DNA from: Siphonodentalium dalli
Taxonomy: Eukaryota; Mollusca; Scaphopoda; Gadilida; Siphonodentaliidae
Direction of reading: 5' to 3'
DNA: 64,000 nt
Assembly (NCBI GenBank): GCA_032622095.1
Contig: CP136069.1
Span: 3,625,566 to 3,689,565, forward strand
Below, piece by piece: positions 44,452-53,120 of the stretch (its first letter is position 1; each line of letters begins with the position of its first letter). The notes beneath the pieces were generated by a model. It ran no database searches, was not told the DNA's origin, and saw nothing but the letters and a program-made list of their open reading frames with translations. Both the position numbers and the translations under genes were made by a program.

Positions 44452-44747
44452 TTACCCGAAACGTGTTATTTATCAACATGTTGTTCGAAGAAATTTGGCC
44501 TTGTTATCAACACAAAGCCTCTTGGTTTTACAGTTATTAATCTTCATCCAAAATTTGGTCAGAAACGGTCGGCTCGTCGACTTTTTACTGGGCCACTAAT
44601 AACTCTCGATGGTGAAAACTAATAGCTTTCAAAAATCGATATCTAATAACTCTGAGCTTTGATATGTGGGTTCCTCGACTCGAATCAAATACTTTTTACC
44701 CCCGAAATAAATAGTAATTGAGAGGCACTTAATTGGATTATGCATCT
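44389..44747. mobile_element. MITE family B, copy 4, with AAC microsatellite
   Basis: AAAACACTCAATCAGATTCG at the left; the interior has TGTTATTTATCAACATG, GTCAGAAACGG, TTTTTACTGGGCCACTAA and CTCGACTCGAATCAAATA; the right end is GGCACTTAATTGGATTATGC. A CAA run lies at about 44419-44450 where other copies have a short CAACAACAAC. Ends are eroded compared with 4667-5153. Confidence 0.75.
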
Positions 44748-44954
44748 TATAATATGCACACCCGCACCCACCCCCACCCCCCCCCACGTCGCACAATCAA
44801 TAAATTGGTCTAACGCCACTGTTCTCGGAACCACAGTTATACAGGGACGTGGTGTGATAAGCTTTGATGGGTAGCTTAAAGTGATGTGAAACATTCCGGT
44901 ATAGGGTGATAAAATTTTACAATTATTATATCCAAATTGACAACACACACCCTC

Positions 44955-45228
44955 ATTCTTATATATTAAGTACATGCATTGAATCTTGATGGCGAAATCG
45001 TTTTCGTTAGATTATCGATAAAAGTTGCGTCCCGAATCGAGATGTAAATATTTACAATTGAGCGTAGTTCAGATGATGTTTTATATGGAGTGGTACGGTC
45101 GATTTGCTTGAGATTTTCGGCGCATGTTACATGTAGTAGAATACTATATTCCTTCAGTTGGCATAGCACCTGAATATACTAGCTTATCAGTTTCACGCAC
45201 CCGAACAAGTCCATAATATGCCTTTAAG
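44955..45228. repeat. Direct duplicate block, copy 2
   Basis: Second copy of 43893-44165, roughly 85 percent alike by eye. Includes TTGCGTCCCGAATCGAGATG and GGAGTGGTACGGTCGATTTG. Confidence 0.8.
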
Positions 45229-45261
45229 AATGCCCCCACCCTCTCTAATAAATTCAAAAAA

Positions 45262-45573
45262 ATAATGTGGGGAATATATTTATTAGTTGTTAATTGTTCC
45301 TTAATAATGACTTCACTGTAGGTGAATGTCCTAACTCTAAATTGCAGATTGTTCTCTTCCTTTTGTGAGCCGATATCTCAATACACATCGAATTAATTAT
45401 ATACCCAGGAGAAATGCCATAATTGAAAGCGACTTATCGCAAAATCGCTCATAAATTCACTTAAAATCCTGTTAAATCGTGAAATTTCGAGTTCGTACCT
45501 TCACCTTCATGTGGTGAAGTACATTATTAAGGAACAGATAATAATTAAGAAATATATTCCCCGCGTTATTTTT
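45262..45573. mobile_element. MITE-like element with about 57 bp inverted ends
   Basis: Left AAATAATGTGGGGAATATAT, TGTTCCTTAATAATGACTTC; right GAAGTACATTATTAAGGAAC, AAATATATTCCCCGCGTTAT. Inside lies a smaller inverted pair (TTCACTGTAGGTGAA; TTCACCTTCATGTGGTGAA). Non-coding. Confidence 0.75.
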
Positions 45574-45689
45574 TTGACTTTATAAAGTTCCCAGTCAAAA
45601 CTTCAAAAAGTTCCAAGGTTTTATACTGGTGGAATATGATCTCTACGGGCGTTATAGCCAGAGTAGAGATTCATGGCATGATCTACGTA

Positions 45690-45765
45690 AAAATGTTAGA
45701 TTTAATTAAGAAAATACACGTGCCGGCAGCGTTCAGACATCGTGTAGCGAGGGGACTGAACTCTG
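45690..45765. repeat. Short dispersed segment shared with 21475-21540
   Basis: AAATGTTAGATTTAATTAAG, AAAATACAC and GCGAGGGGACTGA are common to both. The peptide MLDLIKKIHVPAAFRHRVAR is encoded here. Confidence 0.6.
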
Positions 45766-45829
45766 TTTTGCAGCATGGGAGTACCGTTACGCGACAAATC
45801 ACTTTATTGAAGGTTCGACTCGATCTATA

Positions 45830-45935
45830 AGCTACCAATTATAATTATACCGAATCCGTAATTAGTGTTTCACTGACTCGAACTATAATCCACTAATTAT
45901 ACCGGAATCCATAATTAGTGTTTCAATTCATCGAC
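45830..45935. repeat. About 58 bp direct repeat, 2 units
   Basis: CCAATTATAATTATACCGAA, TCCGTAATTAGTGTTTCA is repeated as CCACTAATTATACCGGAATC, CATAATTAGTGTTTCA. Confidence 0.7.
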
Positions 45936-46352
45936 GATCGGCCGCTTTTATATTAAAAAGGTGTTGAATGATATTAGAAAAAAAACCCTCAATCGGATTA
46001 AACAAACATTTGTCAAAATTAGACCGGAGTTGTGTTGTTTATTGCGAAAAATCCAATCGTCTTACGGTGCCGGTCTAATAAAGCATATGGAAATTCTCAC
46101 ACCATGATTTCTGTAAACGGAATAACGTGATTTTGGATGGAATCACAGACTTAAAATCTCAATCCTTCATTCAATCGATCTCGGGCAAAAGAGCTGTGCA
46201 CTCGTTTAATGGTTTTCGAATTGCCCGGAACCGACCGGCTAATGGGGTTCGAGTGCACCTGCCGGCCAGTTTTCCGATAACCTCCCTTTGAAGTCATCGA
46301 TGTCTCGAGCTCATTAGCGACTGTAATAAGATGTAACTCCACGGATTTGCAT

Positions 46353-46545
46353 TAACCCATTCGTGACTGGGGTTACCTCCCTTATTAACCCATTCGTGAC
46401 TGTGGTTACCTCCCTTATTAACCCATTCGTGACTGGGGTTAACTCCCTTATTAACCCATTCAAGACTGGAGTTACCTCCCTTATTAACCCATGCATGACT
46501 GGAGTTACCTCCCTTATTAACCCATGCATGACTGGAGCTTCCCGA
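46353..46545. repeat. 33 bp minisatellite, 6 units
   Basis: TTAACCCATTCGTGACTGGG then GTTACCTCCCTTA repeated, later units with GCATGACTGGAG. The 33 bp period produces 11-residue repeats in several ORFs (TGVTSLINPFV and its antisense), which are not genes. Confidence 0.9.
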
Positions 46546-46583
46546 AATTTTGCGAAAACCCTTTGCCAATGCATTCTCCTATA

Positions 46584-47019
46584 TGTGACCCGCCATATCA
46601 AATCCAGTCGTAAGTCGGGATTTTTTTACCCTGTGCCAATGCATTCTCTTATATATGCGAGGCGCCTATGGTCGACTCGGCCTAACAATTGTTTACAATT
46701 TTAATAATTTTTTCTTGTATACTTTAACAATTTTATAATTTCACCCATACAGAGCCCCAGACAAACATGAGCAGACGACACTCTTCTATATGCTTCTATA
46801 TATGTGTGAGGCTCCCTGCAGGGTAATGGATGTTTTTTATTTTATGTCCTAAAAATTTTAAGAAACATTTATTAAAAAAAAAAGATAAAAAATTGTTAGG
46901 CCAATGCATTCTCTTATATATGTGAGGCGACCTATGGTCGACTCGCATATATAAGAGAATGCATTGGCACAATGTAAAAAAATCCCGACTTACGACTGGA
47001 TTTGATATGGCGGGTCACA
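46584..47019. mobile_element. MITE family A, copy 7, inserted into another family A-type palindrome
   Basis: TGTGACCCGCCATATCAAAT to TTTGATATGGCGGGTCACA. The left palindrome is largely deleted (GAGGCGCCTATGGTCGACTC, GGCC). Flanking sequence is CCAATGCATTCTCCTATA on the left and TATATGCGAATCTCCCATC on the right. Joined with one TA removed they give CTCCTATATATGCGAATC, the standard palindrome sequence, so the target duplication is TA. Confidence 0.9.
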
Positions 47020-47179
47020 TATATGCGAATCTCCCATCTCCGTCAGGGCTACTGTACATTCGTAAACTAGATGGTCGAGGGTGATATTTATATGAAAAAT
47101 CCATATAAATATCGATAAATGAGACGTTTACGAACGTTTTTCTGAAGGAAAATAGTCGGGGGGGGGGGGGTATATATAG

Positions 47180-47527
47180 CGTCACCAAATTCACCCTCTG
47201 AAAACTTCGTTCTGCTTAGGCCTCAACTGCTATTGGAAACCAGGATAAGATTGAAGTTCCCCAGTTAAGTTGAAGTTGGTGATGTTCGCCCATTAGTCAC
47301 CTCGATTATGCATGTTATCTTCTGCAAATTAGGGGATATAGAAACTGAACAGACGTAACTGAAAAGAATGTTATTTTGAGACTATAGATGCTTCCCAGAA
47401 GATTATACCTAAGCATAATGAGGTTCAAAGAGGGTAAACTTGGTGACAATAGCACGATGTGTCACTAAATTCACCCTCTGGGGACCTCATTCGGCTAATG
47501 ACAGACACACAATTTCGAGGCATGTCT
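47180..47527. mobile_element. MITE family D, copy 5 (left-truncated, reverse orientation)
   Basis: AGCGTCACCAAATTCACCCT, CTTCGTTCTGCTTAGGCCTC, ATGTTCGCCCATTAGTCACC, then CACCCTCTGGGGACCTCATT and AATGACAGACACACAATTTC. Preceded by a poly-G run at about 47157-47170. Confidence 0.75.
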
Positions 47528-47558
47528 TCGGACAGCGGAATAGATTTGTACCATGTTA

Positions 47559-47650
47559 ACCCTTCAGTGCCAAGTCCGATTTTTGTATCAACCCATATTT
47601 CCTTTATCATTTTTCAAAAAAAACGGACTTGGCACTGAAAGGGTTGAGCT
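47559..47650. mobile_element. About 90 bp TTAA-type mini MITE
   Basis: TTAA, CCCTTCAGTGCCAAGTCCG on the left; CGGACTTGGCACTGAAAGGG, TTGA on the right. Ends are inverse except for one indel, and the right target is TTGA instead of TTAA. The interior is TTTTTGTATCAACCCATATT and an A-run. The same left end occurs alone at 42829. CCC/GGG ends next to TTAA are piggyBac-like. Confidence 0.8.
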
Positions 47651-47787
47651 GTGGAAATTCACAGTGCACATTAAAGTAATGTGAAAACTACTCATAAATG
47701 CATAGTATTTATAGAGAGGGTTAAACGACAACTTCATCATATTAGGCATGCACTATTGTTAGGCATGCATTAAACTGGCCTCTCCCA

Positions 47788-47920
47788 AGCCTGAGTTTAG
47801 TGTGCCTGTCGTTTGTAGAATGAGGTCCCCAGGGGTGAATTTAGTGACACTATCGCACATAGAGGACTAACATCACTAAATTCACCCTCCGGGGACCTCA
47901 TTCTGCTTAGGCCTCTGGAA
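47788..47920. mobile_element. MITE family D, copy 6 (left part)
   Basis: CAAGCCTGAGTTTAGTG, TGCCTGTCGTTTGTAGAATG, AGGTCCCC and the mirrored CACCCTCCGGGGACCTCATT, CTGCTTAGGCCTC. The right outer terminus is absent. Confidence 0.75.
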
Positions 47921-48049
47921 TGTTTCTTTATTATCTAAATTCTATAGAAACTTCTTCACATAGATTCTATTTCTTTTTTAGTTTAGTTTCTCTCTATCCC
48001 CAGACGACACATTGTATAACCAAGGTCTATATCTCCCACAGCAGATGAG

Positions 48050-48423
48050 GCTCGCCTCGCATATATAAGAGAACGCATTGGCCTAACAATTTTTTATCAT
48101 GTTTTTTAAATAAATGTTTCTTACAATTTTTAGGACATACAATAAAAAAAACATCCATTACCCTGCAGGGAGCCCCACACATATATAGAAGCACATAGAA
48201 GAGTGTCGTATGCTCATGTTTGTCTGGGGCTCTGTATGGGTGAAATTATTAAATTGTTAAAGAATACAAGAACAAATTATTAAAATTGTAAACAATTGTT
48301 AGGCCAATGCATTCTCTTATATATGTGAGGCGACCTATGGTCGACTCGCATATATAAGAGAATGCATTGGCACAGGGTAAAACAATTCCCGACTTCCGAC
48401 TGGATTTGATATGGCGGGTCACA
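48050..48423. mobile_element. MITE family A, copy 8 (left-truncated)
   Basis: Begins in the second half of the left palindrome (CGCCTCGCATATATAAGAGA), has the central hairpin (about 48161-48240) and the right palindrome (about 48303-48370). It ends GATTTGATATGGCGGGTCAC, A, followed by a TATATA tract. Confidence 0.85.
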
Positions 48424-48506
48424 TATATATATATTTATGTACATAAATTTACTAAATTTGACCAAATAGGAATCAGCTGTGTACATACCGATTTTGATCA
48501 TCAAGC

Positions 48507-48597
48507 CTTTAACCCGCAGGGAGCCTCACACAGATGAAAGCATGCACTACATAGTGTCGTCTGCTTCAGTCTATGTGGGGCTCTCTATGGGTTAAAT
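48507..48597. mobile_element. Small TTAA-flanked hairpin element
   Basis: TTTAACCCGCAGGGAGCCTC, then AAGCATGCACTACATAGTG, TCGTCTGC and GTGGGGCTCTCTATGGGTTA, AA. Both ends show TTAA with CCC/GGG. This is the clearest free-standing version of the module also found at 6233 and 40347 and, in altered form, at the centre of family A. Confidence 0.8.
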
Positions 48598-48716
48598 CAT
48601 CAAGCACACCTCAACCTTAATAAATGTTCGTGCAATAACTCCTGCAACAAATAACTTGATCATGTCAGTTGCGGGCGTTAGCTAGAGTAGAGAATCTAAC
48701 AAATGTCTAGTTCAAC

Positions 48717-50575
48717 CACTTCAAGAGTTCCACGTTTGGAGCGACGGTTTAGAGATTGCATAACAGTGACGTATAGGTTCCTGAATGTCTGGAGTGACGG
48801 TTTAGATAGTATGCACTAGTGACGTAGGTTCCTGAACGTCTGGAGCGACAGGTTAGAGATTACATTAGTGACGTGTGTTCCCGAATGTCTGGAGCGACGG
48901 TTTAGAGAATACATTAGTGAGGTGGGTTCCTGAATGTCTGGAGCGACGGTTTAGTGATTACATTAGTGACGTACGCTTCTGAATGTCTGAAGCGACGGTT
49001 TGGAGATTGCATTAGTTATATGTATGTTCCTAAATGTTTGGAGCGATGGTTTAGAGATTACATTAGTTATATGTATGTTCCTGAATATCTGGAGCTACGG
49101 TTTGGATATTACATAGTTATATGTATGTTCCTGAATATCTGGAGCTACGGTTTGGATATTACATAGTTATATGTATGTTCCTGAATATCCGAAGCGACGG
49201 TTTGGAGATTACATTAGTTATATGTATGTTCCTGAATATCTGGAGCGACGGTTTGGAGATTACATTAGTAACGTATAGGTTCCTGCACGTCTGTAGCGAC
49301 GGTTTATATATTACATTAGTTACGTAGGTTCCTGAATGTTTGGAGCGACGGTTTAGAGATTACATTGGTTACGTATAGGTTCCTGAATATCTGGAGCGAC
49401 GGTTTAGAGATTACCTTAGTTACGTATGTTCCTGAATATCTGGAGCGACGGTTTAGAGATTATCTTAGTTACGTACTAGTAGGTTCCTGCACGTCGATCT
49501 GGAGCGACGATTTCGTGATTCTTTATAGTGACGTATGTTCCTGAATGTCTGGAGCGACGGTTTAGCTATTACATTAGTGGCGTAGGTTCCTGGACGTTTG
49601 GAGCGACGGTTTGGAGATTACATTAGTTACGTAGGTTCCTGAATGTTTGGAGCGACGGTTTAGAGATTACCTTAGTTACGAAGGTTCCTGCACGTCGATC
49701 TGGAGCGACGATTTCGTGATACTTTATAGTGACGTATGTTCCTGAATGTCTGGAGCGACGTAGAGATTACATTAGTTACGTAGGTTCCTGAATGTTTGGA
49801 GCGACGGTTTAGATATTGCATTAGTGATGTAGGCTTCTAAATGTCTGAAGCGACGGTTTGGAGATTACATTAGTTATACGTAGGTTCCTGAATGTTTGGA
49901 GCGACGGTTTAGAGATTACATTAGTGGCGTAGGTTCCTGAATGTTTGGAGCGACGGTTTAGAGATTACATTAGTGACGCATGTTCCTGAATGTCTGGAGC
50001 GACGGTTTAGAGATTACATTAGTGGCGTAGGTTCCTGAATGTTTGGAGCGACGGTTTAGAGATTACATTAGTGGCTTAGGTTCCTGAATGTTTGGAGAGA
50101 CGGTTTAGAGATTACCTTAGTTACGCAGGTTCCTGAATGTTTGGAGTGACGGTTTAGAGATTACCTTAGTTACGTAGGTTCCTGCACGTCGATCTGGAGC
50201 GACGATTTCGTGATTCTTTATAGTGACGTATGTTCCTGAATGTCTGGAGCAACGGTTTAGAGATTACCTTAGATACGTAGGTTCCTGAATGTTTGGAGCG
50301 ACGGTTTAGAGATTACCTTAGTTACGTAGGTTCCTGCACGTCGTTCTGGAGCGACGATTTCGTGATTCTTTATAGTGACGTATGTTCCTGAATGTCTGGA
50401 GCGACGGTTTAGATATTACATTAGTGGCGTAGGTTCCTGTACGTTTGGAGCGACGGTTTAGATATTACATTAGTTACGTAGGTTCCTGAATGTTTGGAGC
50501 AACGGTTTAAAGATTACATTAGTGACGTACGTTCCTGAACGTTTAGAGCGACGGTTAAGAGACGGTTTACTGAAT
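48717..50575. repeat. About 49 bp tandem array, about 37 units
   Basis: GTTCCTGAATGTCTGGAGCG, ACGGTTTAGAGATTACATTA, GTGACGTAG is the basic unit. A distinct variant (TTCCTGCACGTCGATCTGGA, GCGACGATTTCGTGATTCTT) appears at about 49483, 49684, 50178 and 50330, so larger blocks were copied together. Some units lose a T-run or carry TTATATGTATG. ORFs inside are repeat-derived. Confidence 0.92.
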
Positions 50576-51076
50576 TAATTTCTTTAATTTACAATACCGG
50601 TACTCAACTTATTTTAAATCGTTCTTGCACCTTTATATATTCATTAATCAACAGCGTTATGTATGCATTTATCGGCTCTTTAACGGACAATGCATTTGTA
50701 TCTTGAATATGTCATTTTTTAGATTTTTGAACAAAACATTGGCTCATAACTGACCACATAATGGGAGCGTCATGTTTATTAATGGACACTTGTTTATAAT
50801 GGTTTCCGCCTTGAAAGACGGCGGGAACAAACATATTATCACAGGCTTGACCACATAATGTGCGTAACATTTTGACTGATAACAATTTAATTCAGTGTGA
50901 CGATAAAGCTGTCCGATGAGATAGCACTGGTCTTCTTTGAGGGTCGCCATATAATAGGCGATTTATGGGACAAATGGAGTTGTCGTCTGCTTCGTGTCAG
51001 TAGACTTGTGCTATGGTAATATATGGCGGCGACGGGAACAATACGGGAGTCCTTGTGTCCAGCGCCGTCCACTGTC
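50576..51076. other. Unassigned sequence
   Basis: Short minus-strand ORFs with no domain. TGACCACATAATG occurs twice (50752, 50849), perhaps a small duplication. No gene. Confidence 0.4.
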
Positions 51077-51206
51077 GGATAAATCCTCCCTTTGTCGAGG
51101 AAATGACCCATCTGTCCTTGATGAATGGCGGCGAGCAGTCACTTCCTAATTAGGTTTAACACTTTAATGGAGTGCATGACGAGAGCTTCGCTGGTGCAGC
51201 ATTAAA
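51077..51206. repeat. Direct duplicate flanking a family A element, copy 1
   Basis: AAATCCTCCCTTTGTCGAGG, AAATGACCCAT, ATGGCGGCGAGCAGTCACTT, GAGCTTCGCTGGTGCAGCAT, TAAATA. Repeated at 51602-51720. Confidence 0.85.
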
Positions 51207-51207
51207 T

Positions 51208-51597
51208 ACCCTGTGCCAGTGCATTATCTTATATATGCGAGTCGACCATATATAAGAGAATGCATTGGCCTAACAATTAATTATTTTTTCTTGTATTCTT
51301 TAACAATTTTATAATTTTACCCATACAGAGCCCCAGACAAACATGCGCCGACGACACTCTTCTATATGCTTCTATATATGTGTGGGGCTCCCTGCAGGGT
51401 AATGGATGTTTTTTTTATTTTATGTCCTAAAAATTGTAAGAAAAATTTATTAAAAAAAATGATAAAAAATTGTTAGGCCAATGCATTCTCTTATATATGC
51501 GAGGCGACCTATGGTCGACTCGCATATATAAGAGAATGCATTGGCACAGGGTAAAAAAAATCCCGACTTACGACTGGATTTGATATGGCGGGTCATA
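51208..51597. mobile_element. MITE family A, copy 9 (left terminus missing)
   Basis: Starts ACCCTGTGCCAGTGCATTAT with a shortened left palindrome, has the central hairpin (about 51325-51396) and the right palindrome, and ends CGACTGGATTTGATATGGCG, GGTCATAAATA. Confidence 0.85.
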
Positions 51598-51601
51598 AAT
51601 A

Positions 51602-51720
51602 TTAAATCCTCCCTTTGTCGAGGAAATGACCCATGAATGGCGGCGAGCAGTCACTTCCTAATTATTTTTAACCCTTTCATGGGGTTCATGACGGGAGCTG
51701 CGCTGGTGCAGCATTAAATA
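51602..51720. repeat. Direct duplicate flanking a family A element, copy 2
   Basis: Second copy of 51077-51206 with an 11 bp deletion (TCTGTCCTTG lost) and small changes (TTTTTAACCCTTTCATGG for GGTTTAACACTTTAATGG). Confidence 0.85.
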
Positions 51721-51798
51721 CACCGTGCCAGTGCATTCTCTTATATATGGGAATCTCCCATAGGGAGCCTCGCATATATAAGAGAATGCAGTGTCTTA
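51721..51798. mobile_element. Free-standing family A-type palindrome
   Basis: CACCGTGCCAGTGCATTCTC, TTATATATGGGAATCTCCCA, then the inverse GCATATATAAGAGAATGCAG. It follows the second duplicate at the same junction (GCAGCATTAAATAC) where copy 9 of family A follows the first. Confidence 0.8.
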
Positions 51799-51961
51799 CA
51801 AGGCCATGGTAAATATCCAGTCATGCCCTGTAAAACTAGTTTTTAAATTCAAAGTTGACTAGAAACAAAACGATTGAAGATGCTGTTGGCTGAAAAATAC
51901 TAAAGATGAAATGACCAAATTATATATACACTGGCTTACACGGTCAATGTAAATATTGTTA

Positions 51962-52858
51962 GGCCGGGAACATGTCTCTATTCCGAAGGTTCGCTATTCC
52001 GAAGGTTCACTAATCCGAAGGTTCACTAATCCGAAGGTTCACTATTCCGAAGGTTCACTATTCCGAAGGTTCGCTATTCCGAAGGTTTTTGTTATTTTAA
52101 AAGTTAATTCTATATTCTAAAGTATATTGAGAGGGTTCTTTAGTACGAAGACTCTTATGAAGGAAATAACTTAAAACATTAAAAAAATAAATGTGATTTT
52201 TGTTTTCGTGGGTTTCCTTGAGATTTAACCCTTTGGCGAGTAGAACGACATATATGTCGTCTATCGGCTGAGGACTAAACGACATATTTTAGTTATTTTA
52301 CGTCTATATAACTTCAATATATCATCTGATTTATAAATGATTTACATAGGAGTTATTTTGATTAATATAATGTCCCAAATGCTAAAGGCGGACTATAACA
52401 GTGGGGCTCTTACGGTCAATCAATACTGGAGCGCTATAACTTACTGTATAGCAGAATACCGCTGAATGGACCTAACTGCAATTCTGACTTTGTATTGATT
52501 TTAATGTTGATGTTTCTTTCAAGTACAGATTGCCAGTTCGGGTAGAATGCATCTCTAACTCGTAGTTTATTTCAGTCATTGTGTTTTCAACTTTCTATAA
52601 TATTAAAATGATAAACTGATACTGTCTTCTTGCTATTAATAACCGACATCCGGGACAAATTAGATATTAGATTGGGGTGTATAAATGTACGGGGGCGCAA
52701 ATTTTGATTCATTTATGGCTAAAAACTCCATAATAGAAAAACCTTCGGAATAGCGAACCTTCGGAATAGTGAACCTTCGGATTGGTGAACCTTCGGATTA
52801 GTGAACCTTCGGATTAGTGAACCTTCGGAATAGCGAACCTTCGGAATAGAGAACCCTA
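51962..52858. mobile_element. Family M element: about 0.9 kb with array-like inverted ends
   Basis: The left end is a set of about seven boxes, CTATTCCGAAGGTTCGCTAT type (51985-52090); the right end is the inverse set, CTTCGGAATAGCGAACCTTC type (52738-52850). The interior includes AGTTAATTCTATATTCTAAA, GGTCAATCAATACTGGAGCG and ATTCAGCGGTATTCTGC in reverse. Partial copies are at 33750, 34471 and 34635. No coding region. Confidence 0.8.
52227..52300. mobile_element. TTAA-type left end within the family M element
   Basis: TTTAACCCTTTGGCGAGTAG, AACGACATATATGTCGTC. It has the same TTAA-CCCTTT start as other TTAA elements here, but I found no matching inverted right end nearby. May be a truncated insertion. 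Confidence 0.4.
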
Positions 52859-52861
52859 CCC

Positions 52862-52950
52862 GTTAGGCCAATGTATTCTCTAATTATAAATGCGAGGCTC
52901 TCTGTATGGGAGACTCTCACACATAAAGAGAATGCATTGGCACAGGGTTT
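52862..52950. mobile_element. Free-standing family A-type palindrome, variant
   Basis: GTTAGGCCAATGTATTCTCT, AATTATAAATGCGAGGCTCT, GTATGGGAGACTCTCACACA, TAAAGAGAATGCATTGGCAC, AGGG. Inverse halves of about 35 bp, without the outer termini of family A. Confidence 0.75.
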
Positions 52951-53120
52951 TCATTTCAGGAAGTTCCAGTCATGGAACGGTTAAATTGGATTCAGCGGTA
53001 ATCTGCGGTATATATGGTCGACTGTGTCCGGAAAGTAAACATGGTAAAAGTCAAGGAAGCAACAAAATAATTGTATCAGTTGGCTGACCGTTGCCAATAT
53101 ATTTGGATTACACTCGTTTA

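Noticed and set aside
46294-46704. ORFs with SHEWVNKGGN and TGVTSLINPFV repeats
   Set aside because: The 33 bp tandem repeat generates 11-residue periodic peptides on both strands.
48717-50575. CRISPR-like array of about 49 bp units
   Set aside because: The whole unit is repeated and varies gradually; there are no distinct spacers and no cas genes.
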